NCBI GenBank assembly: GCA_013368445.1
Contig: JAACJO010000015.1
Location: 434,001-498,000, forward strand
From: Leucocoprinus leucothites
Lineage: Eukaryota > Basidiomycota > Agaricomycetes > Agaricales > Agaricaceae
Length of the DNA stretch: 64,000 nt
Direction of reading: 5' to 3'
Shown: piece by piece, positions 19,450 through 29,998 of the stretch
How positions within the stretch are numbered: position 1 is the first letter of the stretch
How the letters are laid out: the number at the start of each line of letters is the position of its first letter
Translations under genes and position numbers: made by a program
The notes under the pieces: model-generated
What the model saw: the letters and a program-made list of their open reading frames with translations, nothing else
What the model was told of the DNA's origin: nothing
Database searches by the model: none

Positions 19450-21680
19450 AAAAGCAGAGGGCATTTAAAATTTTAAAGTTCAGGAGAGAAATAGGACACG
19501 GGAATGGGTGTAACTATGACCATATGCGTGGATGTAAGACCTAGAGGGCACAGAGTATCTCTATTAGGTTCGAACCATTCGAACTTAAACCATGTGAACT
19601 CACGGAGATCGGATTTGAGGTTACGGAGAGGCTGCAATTAGTTGTTCTGGGCATGGGGATCACAGATAAAGGAAAGGCACAACAAAAAAAAGCGACCTGA
19701 GTTCAGGGAGGCGGGTTTTCCATATACTTGAAAGCTCAGCATTGACATATAAGGTGAATCACACTATTCGTACTAGGCCGCCTCACTGGTGCCGTCTCTA
19801 GGTGCGATGCAAAGTCCCCAAGAAAGATGTAGGGTGTAGGGTGAACACTGATAAACCTTTGTGTTCACTGTACAACTAGTTCAAAAAATATCAGCTACTG
19901 ATCAAATGTAGATAGGACAAAATACATACGGGAGCCGCTGTCCATTTTGGCGTCACTTGTAGCACCGCTAGAATTCAATTAATCCGCACTGCGGGACGGT
20001 AACTGGACACCCAGGAGAGCTCTTGTACATATCAGACACATTAGGTACTGAAGGGTGTTTAGCCTCGTCAGACATTTCACTAAGAATGCTATGAACGACG
20101 AGTCTTACTATCCATATCAGAGCGTCAAAATACAGGGCCGGGTTTGCCGCCATCAAACTTGGGCTAATTACAGCTCCTCAGGGAGGGTTATTCTTGTAAC
20201 ATAGTTGAATAAGGTGATAAGAGCGTGTTCGTTGATAATATGAATGCCCGAATCATTTTGGAATTTGTATCAACTGTCTGATATTTTGCGGCATCAGCTC
20301 ATATCACTTATAATTGAAACTATTAATGCACCCTCGAATGTAGAAAGACTAGATTAATGTGACATTGTCCGTTACGCAACAAACACTGCTTAAAATCAGC
20401 CAGACAATGACCGTTCAGATCCTTGCGATGCCACCAGGTCCTCAGTAAATGTAAACCCAGAGACCTCAGTGTAATGTCCGTTATTAGATGTGGGTGGGCC
20501 AACAGGAGGGTGGGTTTTGTAGTTGCGCTGGCAGGTGCACCAGATTTGAGCTGGCGAGTTCTTGAGGAAGTGGTATATCCTGTTAGGCATTCTTGACACG
20601 ACAGGCCCGGCACAGATGAATTGTGCGTTACAGTGCAAAGGCGGTGCCGTCCGTCCTCAGAACAACGTTGAATCTGGAGAACATGTTAATTGAATAAATG
20701 ACGTTGATAAAACAAGTCTCACCCTGCGATTTGTGCAATAAACACCATGGACGTGTTGATCATTGTTTTTGAGGGTGGGAAGGCAGGCACATATGATGAG
20801 AAGCGTTTGGTAATTGGGAATGCACCGTTCCCATGTAATGTCGTCTGTGCACTGCGAGACGCATTTGAGGAGTGTAGCATATCTGACACTAACAAGTGCT
20901 TGATTATTAGAAATTTCACTTGCCGCACTGTAGAATGGGAGGTGAATCTTACCAAGACATTCTATGGCTTGGTTTCCGGATGATATTTCACTGTCAATCA
21001 ACATGAGGGTCACATGTTCTATTCCTCATTTCTCCCACTGTTCATTATAGGGCTAACGAAGCCCCAGAATAATTGGTGAATCGCAGTATATCACCAAGTG
21101 ACACATGAACTCAAACGTGAGGGTATCTAAGTACAATACTACCATACTACGACGGAGATAACAGAAAGGAAAGAGGTGATATTGATGCGCATCAGTATAT
21201 GAGCGCTTCGAAGATTTAGGGCAGGTTTTTTCCGCACGTGAGGATCCTGGGAACTGGAGGGTGGGTCCAGCCATGTGACTGTGAGTCTAGCCACGTGACT
21301 CACCGTGAGTGTGGGGATTGGGCCAAGCCACATGCCGATTTTGAGGCATGAGCTTTCTCAGGCCGGCCCTAACCATACTAACTGGTCATATGGTCCTGTA
21401 ACCGGTGGTGCTTTTTCCCACCACAAGGGCATGACCACGTGAAATTTCTCAGGCCGGCCCTAATGACACAAACCGATCATATACCTGTAACCAACTTTGA
21501 TGCAACTTTCCCCTTTACAGTCGCTTTCGTTATAATACATATTATAAATAGATACAACGAAAACAAAAACTATGTCAGACAATAGATACTCAATGAACGT
21601 ATGTAGGATGATATCTATAATATCAAAAGCTAATATAAGTTCTACAGCACCGAAACCCGGTTCGTACAAGGTGTCACCGG
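19450..21680. other. Gene-poor interval of the large transposon
   Basis: Minus-strand open stretches at 20323-21013 (for example NQAIECLGKIHLPFYS) hint at a decayed or unspliced gene I cannot identify. At 21355-21500 there is a short direct repeat, TCAGGCCGGCCCTAA, at both 21358 and 21451, each followed by a related tail. Nothing else is supported. Confidence 0.4.
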
Positions 21681-21685
21681 ACTGA

Positions 21686-24600
21686 ATGCCATTGACAGCC
21701 GAAGTGCAGGAAGGTGAGGCTGTCAATGCTGACGGTACACTCAAGGACGCACACGAGATCGAGTGGGTTTACGACCCAGATGAATCCACACCGATACCAG
21801 CGGCGCCCGTAACAGCGTCAACGGTATGTTCACCATACATGAATGACGGCTGAATCTCATCTTCCGTTGTAGAACCACCCTTTAGTTTGTACCACCAAAA
21901 CGCTACCAGATGACCAACGTATTGACAAAAAGAATATACAGGACGGTGAGGCAGTCAATGCCAACGGCACGCTCAAAGAATCTCACAAAATTACTTGGGT
22001 ATACGACCCCGACAAGCCAAATCCAATGTTGGTAGGATTCAGCGGGAATACCGAGGTAGATATGATTGTACTACATCTACTTGAGTTAACTATGCCTTCT
22101 AGGAGGTTCAGACGGCACCCCAAGCACGGAAGAGTATTCCTAAACAGCCGCACCATTCAAGGGCAAGAAAGAAGGTTCGAACGGACGCCATGCATGCCTT
22201 CTTGGATATAGAGGCACAGGTCAATGACGAGGAAGAGAGCAAAGACGAGACAGAGGCCAATCAAGGTAGACTTCTTAGAAATAATAAAATACGTGTATTC
22301 AAGGCATTCATGAATTGTTCCAGCCAACTTTATCGACAACTCTGAGGCTCAAGAGAACCTCATGCATCCTGCTCCCCGGTTGAACCAAAATGAAGACGAA
22401 GACAACCCAGTGATTGAAGGGATAATGAGGAGGCATGTGTATAAAGACGTTCAAGCCGACACTGGGGAAGACGCTAAGGCCGACACTGAGGAAGACGCTA
22501 AGGATGATGCCGAGGCTAATGTACATTGGGATTGCCCGCTCTGGGAGGTTCCGGTCCAAGTAAATATCATTATGTTTTATATCTGTGGATACAATCTGAC
22601 GGTATTCCAGGTAGGAAAGGAACAAAAAACTGTGGACTGAATCCTGAGACGAATTGAATCCGGTTTCTGCGGTTTGCACGAACCTCCACATGCCGCCTTC
22701 TATCGGTCTTCCCTACCTGGCCGAGTTTTTGTTCAAGTCAAGAAGATTGAGGACGCGACATTCGTATGCAGTGGGCTCAATACGCAAAAGATCCACTACC
22801 TTTATGTTGAAACCGCCAAGCAATACTTAATAGAACGTGAAAAGCCTGTGGAGGTTCCAAAGAGCAATACCTGGATCCGCTTATTATCCGCTCCATATAA
22901 GGACGACCCTGCCTACGTCCTTGAAGTCAATCAAGTCGACTCGCAGAGGTTTAGTGTGGTCGCCGTGCTCCTCACAAGACTTCCTTATTCCACGCGCAAA
23001 CAAAAACGCGGGCAGGCTTGCTCAGAACGTGCTCCTGCTGCACGGCTCAACCCTGACTGATGCCACGCTATATATGGAGACTCTTTTCTGACAGTAAAGC
23101 GGAGTGCTGACACTGATGAGATTGAATGCTACAATTCAAGATTCAAAGTCCCCAGAAGGTGGAGGAAGATCCCAGTTGAATATCCATTTCAGCATACGGC
23201 TATAGAACGTGGAGAGGAGGGCCCCTCAAAAGAAGGAGGACAGGAAGGAGAAGGACGGATACATGCAGATGGAGAAGAAGGACGAGCACAACTTAGAGAT
23301 CAAAGAGAAGAGCGACAGCGAGAAGAGGAAAGTGGAGCATGAGTGGAAGAAGGGAGCACATCAGTAGGAGAGCAAGCTCAAGAGGGAGCGCGAGGAGAAG
23401 AAGAAAAGGATGCGGAGGATGAAGACGAAGACCAGGAGATCAAGAATCAAGATAAGAATCAAAAGGGTTTTATGAAATTCGACACTGGTGGCTATCTGTT
23501 GGCAGAATTGGTCCATGGCTCATACCACCCACATGCTGTCCATCTTTCTCGCAAAGAAATCATGGAATTCATGGATTGCCCCTCGATTCCTGATTTAGCT
23601 AAGAGTCTGGCGCTGGAGACGGCAGAGCTTGAGGACCTGAAGAGAGGCGACCAGGTAAAGCTGACTGAAGGAGACTATCGAGGAATGGTGGGATTCGTAG
23701 AGCAGGTCTTCTTGACCTACGCATGGGTCACTGTTACGGCCTCTAATGAAATCATTGAGGTGGCAAAATCCTCGCTCCAATGGCACTTTCAGATAGGTGA
23801 TCACGTCTGCGTCAGGTCCGGTGAGCATGCGGGTGCCCAAGGCTTTGTGACCGCTGTGAACGACGAGGCTCATACAGTCGCTATCTCTGTTCGAATGCGA
23901 CAGGTACGTGTTGTGGCCATTCCCTGGTTCGGTTACTTATATATGAAGAGTAGGTCTCCAAGGTCTTTGCCTCGATAAATGATGTAGAGTTTGCAGAAGA
24001 CAATCGCGTCTTCGTGAAGCCTCAGGAAGCGGCTCCTCAACCAGAAGGACAGAGTGCTTCCCATGCGAATGAGAAAGCCCGCAGAATTCATAAAATGTTT
24101 GAAGACATTATTGTTCGCAGCGAGAATCAGAAACGCGACAAATTTCTTAAAATGCGCGTTATGTTCAAGAGCGAACCGTTCAGGGCATACCAAGGCATCA
24201 TCAGGACCGTTAGCACTCAGTGGATAGCACACGTGGAAGTTGAAGGTGTGCTTGTCAATCGAAACCAGCTTGTCCAGCGTCATCTCAAAGGTTTATATTT
24301 CTTCCTGTAAGCATGCTCAGTTCATTGTGATCGATATGAGTCTAAGTTGAATACAGGGACAATGATGAGAGATTATACGAGGTTACTGAGGAGTCAGACT
24401 TCGAGCTTGTGCCCACCGAGCACGTGAAATCCGAACTGGAGTGGTGGGTGCTGAGGCCTCAGGCCTCAGGTTCGACAGCTAGAGGGAGGACTCCTGAGCC
24501 GATCAACACCGAGACCGATGGAGTCTGGGCTCCAGCCACTCAGCAAGTGGAGCCAGCACCAGTAAACATAGGAGGGGTCATCCGTAAGTGTCATCTCAAT

Positions 24601-24987
24601 CACAATCAATGGCTGCTCAGAACTGTAGCGCACGACCACTAGCTCCTACAGATATCTGATATCCTTCCAAAAAACTCAAGCCTGATGTTGAAGGTCATGG
24701 AGAATCCTCTTCACCTCAATGCCGCCCCGTGGCATGGTAAGACTGGAGTATTCAAGGGGGTTTCAGACAACATGGTCAGAATATACTTTCAACCATCGTC
24801 ACCCGGAGCGCAGGGCCAGACCGGGGTGATACCCCACGGTTTGGTGTCCTGGGTTCCCCTGACTAAAAAGGGGTGCTTCATCTATGTCATGCGCGGTTCA
24901 GATTTCGGGAGTCGACACTGGGTGAATGAGTTTGGGGATACTTGTGGCCTGGCGCAGTTCGTGGAGGACATAAATATAAGGTTCTAA
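21686..24987 (+). pseudogene. Spt5-like KOW-domain gene, multi-exon, probably broken
   Basis: Exons I can close: 21686-21823, 21873-22031, 22103-22265, 22324-22559, 22611-23903, 23954-24306, 24357 to about 24580, and about 24652-24987. An N-terminal motif occurs twice (EGEAVNADGTLKDAHEIEWV and DGEAVNANGTLKESHKITWV). An acidic stretch leads into an NGN-like segment (LPGRVFVQVKKIED), then KOW units (GDYRGMVGFVEQV, GEHAGAQGFVTAV, WHGKTGVFKGV). True Spt5 is a transcription elongation factor; this shorter, acidic relative resembles the Spt5-like proteins found with basidiomycete transposons. Three in-frame TGA codons (22638, 23058, 23340) interrupt exon 5, unless unseen introns remove them. Oriented opposite to the other element genes. 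Confidence 0.65.
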
Positions 24988-27480
24988 AGCAGATTTGAAA
25001 GGACGATCTCGGTGTAACAAATTAAGTAGAGGACTTCACGATATACCCCTTCATATTCATACCCCGTCATCATACTATCTTAATACCACTTCTATAATCT
25101 TGCACGCAAAGACACTATTCTTATTCAAAGTATATAACAGGAGACAGGACTCGAAGTAGTATCACCGAACCCATTAGTTTAATATTCACGTGCTTTCTCT
25201 CTCTTATGACTCCCTCCCTCCCCAGCTGTGATGTCTAGCAATGGTGGAATCTGGTTTGAGTAGGTGAAGGAGATCCAGTCAATAGCAAACTTGGCGACTG
25301 AGATGAAGGATTTGATAGGGATCCCATCACACCTGAAAAGGGGTAACTAGCGGAATCTAATGGGCAAGAGAGCGGTCGAGGGCTTCACCAAGAGCATGCT
25401 CAAAGCGATTGGTTTCCCTGGCTGGAAGACTAGAAGCCTTGGCTCAGGCACAGTTTGAGAAGTATTATTCCACATGAGTTTTGACGTGAGGATGAGTGCA
25501 ACGAAGAAACCTTGGTGAGTGCAGAGGAGAGGTGAAACTAGGGTAGATATCGGGGAAAGCGACATATCTCTTGGAGACGAGTGTCGCTTGGGCGCTCAGA
25601 GTTGTTTCTTGTCCATGCTCAATGGGGCATCTTGCCGGCGGATGTTCAGTAATGCAGATGGTTGAGGTAAGGTCCGAGGACAAAGGAACACTGGCAGTCT
25701 TGGGGCCACAAATCCTCCATTGGAGGTACTCTTTCTCGAGTTCCGTCACAAAGAGCAACTCTATGTACAAAGCCCTTGATGAGTACAATGGTACAGACGT
25801 CATTCCTGCAGCTAGATGGCAACGAGGATGGGAGGGAAACTGTTGGAGAGGTGTTCTTGAGGGCTGCCAAGGACAGCAGAGGGGATACTATCTTAGGGAC
25901 GCCAGATCCCGCTGAGTGTCTTAATGACATGATCTGTGAGTGTTAGCTGGTCCAACCCAATGACAAAAATATCATGATATATTCAACTGGCTGACTCGCC
26001 CTATGGTCAGTTGTTTCTTTGAGTTGTCTCAGGGTAGTGGTGGAATGTCGGCGTTAGGGGACACGATGGATACTATGAACTCAATGTGCATTCAGAAGTA
26101 GCTTACATACAGTCCCTCATATACATATCGGTAAGTATCTAATTTAGGAGCATTGGCATACTTCTAAGGAATACAGTGGAAGTCGGGGCCTACAGATGGT
26201 GCGTCTTTCTAATCCCGAGAGAAGGGGGCTGCTCGAGAGAGAAGAAATTGAAGTAGAAGGTATATTGATTTGAGTAGAAGGAGATCTGATGGAAGGTGAC
26301 CTGGAAGATGATTGGGATGAGAGGGGGTTTTAAGGCCGCCACCACGCTCAGGGGCGGGCAGCGGAGGGAGCCCGATGTGCGAGTGAGTGGGCAAAGCATG
26401 TATGAATTATTGAGTGGGGTGTATGAGGTTTGTTCAAAAAAATAAAGGCAGAGATGAGTTGGAGTTCAACGGATCAAGTTAGCGAATTTAAAAAGCAGAG
26501 GAGAAAGAGTCAGAGAAGACAGAAATGATGCTGATCAAAGAGGCTTGCTTGGTGGCGAGAATCAGCAAGAGTGCATGGAATACATTTTTACAGAAGGTTA
26601 GCGAACGTCCAAAGTCTAGAGACCTGGACAATCCGATTGCATTGTCTTTCTGGAGAGCAGAAGACTTTGTAGGCTAGAACGACAGAAGATACATTGTGGA
26701 CAAGGTTAGGGCATGCTTGGAGGAGGATGTTGGGTCTGTTTCGTGTCGGGAAGCATTGCGAAGGAGGCATTATAGGTGCCACATACCACTTGAAGTTGGC
26801 TCTGAGGCTGGGGAGTCACAAATGACAATCAGCCTTCGTCAAATCCACTTGGTGGAGAGTCAGCTTATTCAGTCGGCTTATGCGTGAGTATTAGTTTAGT
26901 TTGATTCCATGTCTCTGCCCTTGGGGAAATGCGCCCCCCAATAGGCGTATGGGAGTCTAACGCCAAATATTTGGCTACCCACTAAAACTCAAAGCCCCAA
27001 GGCCCATTTTTTCAGGTATAGTGACCTTACCATGTGCTTTGGGCCATACAATGTTTGTTAAACGGAGAAGGCAAGACTCACTAACTTGGGGAACATATTT
27101 TCTAGCAGCATTGGTAATGAAGTTCGGTTCGAGCTCACAACGCTTAATACCGTTGTGTTCATGTTGAGTTGTTGTTCCAGCTCAAGCTTAATACTTTTAT
27201 CTGACTATTACCACCTTCTTTGTTTGATCTATCAGCCAGAGCATTATCTCTCAAGTATCTTCAATATAGCGATTCTCCTATGGAGTTATTGAAGTACTCA
27301 CTACTACTTGTCTACAAAAAGGTTTTTTGATCATATTTAGAAGCGGGTCCCATCAGATCCCCGGAGGTTAACCCGATGAGTAGCAGCTAGCACCGGAGTT
27401 CATCCTCGGCAGTCAACCGGCATTGAGGACATGCCGCTTAGCCAGCAGAACTAATGATGGCCGTGCGGCACTAAATTAAC
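24988..27480. other. Right part of the large transposon without supported gene
   Basis: Only short ORFs. A 25.75-25.80 kb stretch (CTTGATGAGTACAATGGTACAGACG) resembles the Walker B region of the STAND genes at 30.5 and 36.8 kb, so a fragment of such a gene may be embedded here. Minus-strand 25340-25450 reads ETNRFEHALGEALDRSLAH before a stop, which I cannot identify. 27000-27300 is AT-rich. Confidence 0.4.
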
Positions 27481-27489
27481 TTGCGAAAA

Positions 27490-27640
27490 TTCGTCAACTT
27501 GTGAGAATTCGAGTGGTCAGAGAAGCAAGATGCGAAATTTTTATTCACGAGATGTCAAAATACAGAAGGTGTCAAATTTGGAACTTGTCAAACTTGTGAC
27601 AGAAAGGTGTGCAATTTTATGTAGATGTCAAATTTTTGAT
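27490..27640 (-). repeat. Right subterminal TGTCAAA array
   Basis: TGTCAAA-type motifs occur at about 27553, 27570, 27586 and 27627, plus CGTCAACTTG near 27492. They are inverse to the left array, and both sides also share TTTCGCAT (here as ATGCGAAA at 27530). Confidence 0.7.
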
Positions 27641-27674
27641 GTGCAACTTGCTGAACAAGGGCAAACGTGTTGCA

Positions 27675-27716
27675 TTTTATTTTTTACACAGTATTTCGCC
27701 CATATAATACATACCA
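27675..27716 (-). repeat. Right terminal inverted repeat of the large transposon
   Basis: 27675-27697 is the exact reverse complement of 2670-2692; 27698-27716 matches the left end imperfectly. Beyond it the kinase remnant begins with CCAGGGGCAGCC, which aligns to CCAGAGGTAGCC at 35066. Confidence 0.75.
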
Positions 27717-28240
27717 GGGGCAGCCTCGGTGCCTCCGGATTTCGCTTCAAGTAATCACATACATGTCCTTCTTCCATCCATGGTGAAACGAGGCAAACGC
27801 GCCCGATAGATTCCTCCAAGTAGTATATTTCCGTAGAAAGGAAGAACATTCGGATGATAGAGTTGGCTCCACACAATGGCTTCTTTCGCAAAAGTCTGTG
27901 AGTGTGATTAGAGGGATGATTCACTCGAGGCAAACGGCGATGGACACTGGAGATTAAAACTCACAGCCGTCAACCGCTGAATATCTGAACTAGCGTAAAC
28001 ACGAGCGACCTTGAGACGCAGAGGATGCTGGTCATAGTAGCCCTTCCAAATCTCCCCAAACGATCCTGAAGCAAGTGGTTGCGGAACGTTGTTGATCCCT
28101 CGGAGTATCAGACATCTTGGATAGATCCCCGATGCTTTGTAGAGGCGCGTCATGGCAATCACGACTGAGCGCCGGAGGCTTTCTGGCATGTCTTCATGAT
28201 CTAATAGCCGTGCCAAATAATTAGGCAATAACGCCGACAA
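27717..28240 (-). pseudogene. TKL-like protein kinase N-lobe, truncated by the transposon
   Basis: The first exon has the glycine loop PLASGSFGEIWKG and a candidate ATP-lysine (LKVARVYAS). After a likely intron the second reads YYLEESIGRVCLVSPWMEEGHVCDYL, the hinge region of basidiomycete TKL/FunK-like kinases. The rest of the N-lobe and the whole C-lobe (catalytic HRD, DFG) are absent because the right end of the large transposon follows at 27716. Duplicate at 35090-35560. Confidence 0.75.
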
Positions 28241-28599
28241 CGGAAAGCAACTTTAGTGATCTACTTTCTGCAGGATGTCGAGGGCTATCTCTGATTTTTG
28301 ATCCCTTGACTCAAGTAAACGCTTGTACTGGGTCCTTTCCGTCACGATTTTCTCAATCATGTCCAGAACGCGCTAAATCGTAAATGATTGTCTTGAGTGG
28401 CGGAAGATGGAGTAAGGATAGTAGACTGACCTGTCTACTGGTGGGTGGCTCCGGTGAATCCCCGTTTCCTTCACTGGTAGCTAAGCCCAGCATTTGGCAA
28501 GGAACCGACATACCCTCTGTAACATTCAATTCGAGCCGTATTATAAATTCCATCAGTCCCTAAAACCATGTCAACTATTCTGCGATTTTTATCAAATTG

Positions 28600-29310
28600 T
28601 TAGCTTGGTTCACTGACGTCAGGAAAAATACCACATTCTGCGATGACGACTTTTTTCGAGATTCTCCCTCGCTGGGAACCAACGCCCTCGATTTTCTTGA
28701 TCATATCCATTCCGTCGATTGCCTCGCCCTAGGAGGGGTAAAGTCCACGATGACATGGAAATCCAGCCTCATACTTACCACAGACGACATTCCTCTCATC
28801 AAATTGGTGAGTAGGTGCCGTAGTGATGAAAAACTGGGAACCCTTGATATTCTTCCCGAAAGCAACCATAGACAATGTTCCTGGTTTGCCGTGTCCGAGT
28901 GTGAAGTTCTTAGCTGAATATGTTCATCTTTAGTACTCCCTTTGCTGAACTCTTCTAATGACGGATCTCATCTGGGATGGTTTTGATTCCTGCGTCCTAG
29001 TTGCGACCAAAGTACCCGCCAAATAACGCTTGTCCGGGATGTATTCCATGAAATCTGTTCCCTTTGTATCCAAAGCCATGTTCTCCGGTCGACGATTCAC
29101 GAAAGTTTCGCGTTGCTTTTGGGACGATGTCGTCGAAGAGTTTGAATGCGATGCGTCCGGTGGGTTTACCGTCAATGGTAATGTCGAACTGCGCATAAGG
29201 TGAGTGTGGCGTTGAATCAAATCGGACACTTGGTCTGAGAGACCACATACGAAGACATTGGCCATGCCAACGAGTGTTGGTGGAACTAATCGATGGAGCC
29301 ACCGGCAGGT
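28600..29310 (-). pseudogene. Cyclophilin-type peptidyl-prolyl isomerase, broken
   Basis: Segments in order: FDITIDGKPTGRIAFKLFDD (about 29185-29125), FGYKGNRFHGI (about 29060), then after a disrupted stretch KNFTLGHGKPGTLSMVAFGKN and GSQFFITTAPTHQFDERNVVCG (28910-28770), and EAIDGMDMIKKIEGVGSQ with KKVVIAECG (28710-28630). These cover most of a 160-residue cyclophilin. The middle strand with the conserved M-Q-GGD motif is replaced by out-of-frame sequence with stops, so it is probably non-functional. It lies between the kinase remnant and the STAND gene; nearly all of it is deleted in the duplicate unit at 35.6 kb. Confidence 0.7.
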
Positions 29311-29329
29311 GCCTGTTCGGCACTTAGGA

Positions 29330-29998
29330 GGCTCAATTCAGTGAACCTCGTGGTCGATATCAGAAAGAAAAGTCATATTGGCACATGATGATAAAGCTTA
29401 CACTTGAAATCAGCGCTTGTTCGGAGGGAGATGTGACAGTAAGAGTGGTCGCCAAATTTCTTCGAGATTTCTTGATTTTCAGCGTGGATGGTCAAGCCGC
29501 CTAGGCTAGAATAGAAAAAAGTAGGAATCAGGGATAGGTGTTTGGACTACATATGGTACGAGACATTAGGTTCTGTGAACACTTTGATTTGAAATCAAGA
29601 GCATTGGAGAGTGATTTCAGCGAGCAAAGGACGTTGTTGATGGCGGGCACGTGGGTTGCTAATTTCGTCACACCTGTAGAAGTTTAGAACATGATGCTGT
29701 GCCTCTATGTTAGACAGCCACATTCCAATAGCATAATAATGTTGTATAGTTCTCTCAAACCCCGTCACTCCTCAGAATACCTCCAGCAGTAGGTCCCTCG
29801 AGAAAGAGCTTAGGTACCGTTCTCGACCACTTTGTCACGGATTGAATCATTAAGCCAAATTTCCTCTAGGGGTTCAGGAATCAACTGTCAACGGACAACG
29901 ACCCACGACAAACGCACCCACGGGATCCTTCCATGGGGCACATCACTTCGCACAGCATAATCTGACCTTCATCGACTCTATGCAACTCCATCAGGCGA
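29330..29998. other. Relic sequence shared with 35.68-36.30 kb
   Basis: Minus-strand frame at about 29500-29400 reads SLGGLTIHAENQEISKKFGD, an unidentified coding relic. The segment to 29880 is repeated in the second unit (35680-36060). No intact gene. Confidence 0.45.

Larger units (their letters stand above)
2655..27716. mobile_element. Large TIR DNA transposon carrying integrase-core and Spt5-like genes
   Basis: The ends are inverted repeats: 2670-2692 is the exact reverse complement of 27675-27697, and weaker matching extends outwards to about 2655 and 27716 (both ends reading TGGTA in the inward direction). Just inside are mirrored arrays of TTTGACA (left) and TGTCAAA (right). A GCGGCATGT block further in (about 2940) is also mirrored near 27430. 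Left flank and right flank join to give the uninterrupted sequence at about 35020-35090. The size is 25 kb, or about 14.4 kb without the nested retroelement. Contents, all on the minus strand except the Spt5-like gene: DDE integrase-core gene, a large unknown gene, and the Spt5-like gene. I cannot assign a named superfamily, and exact ends and target duplication are uncertain. Confidence 0.7.
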
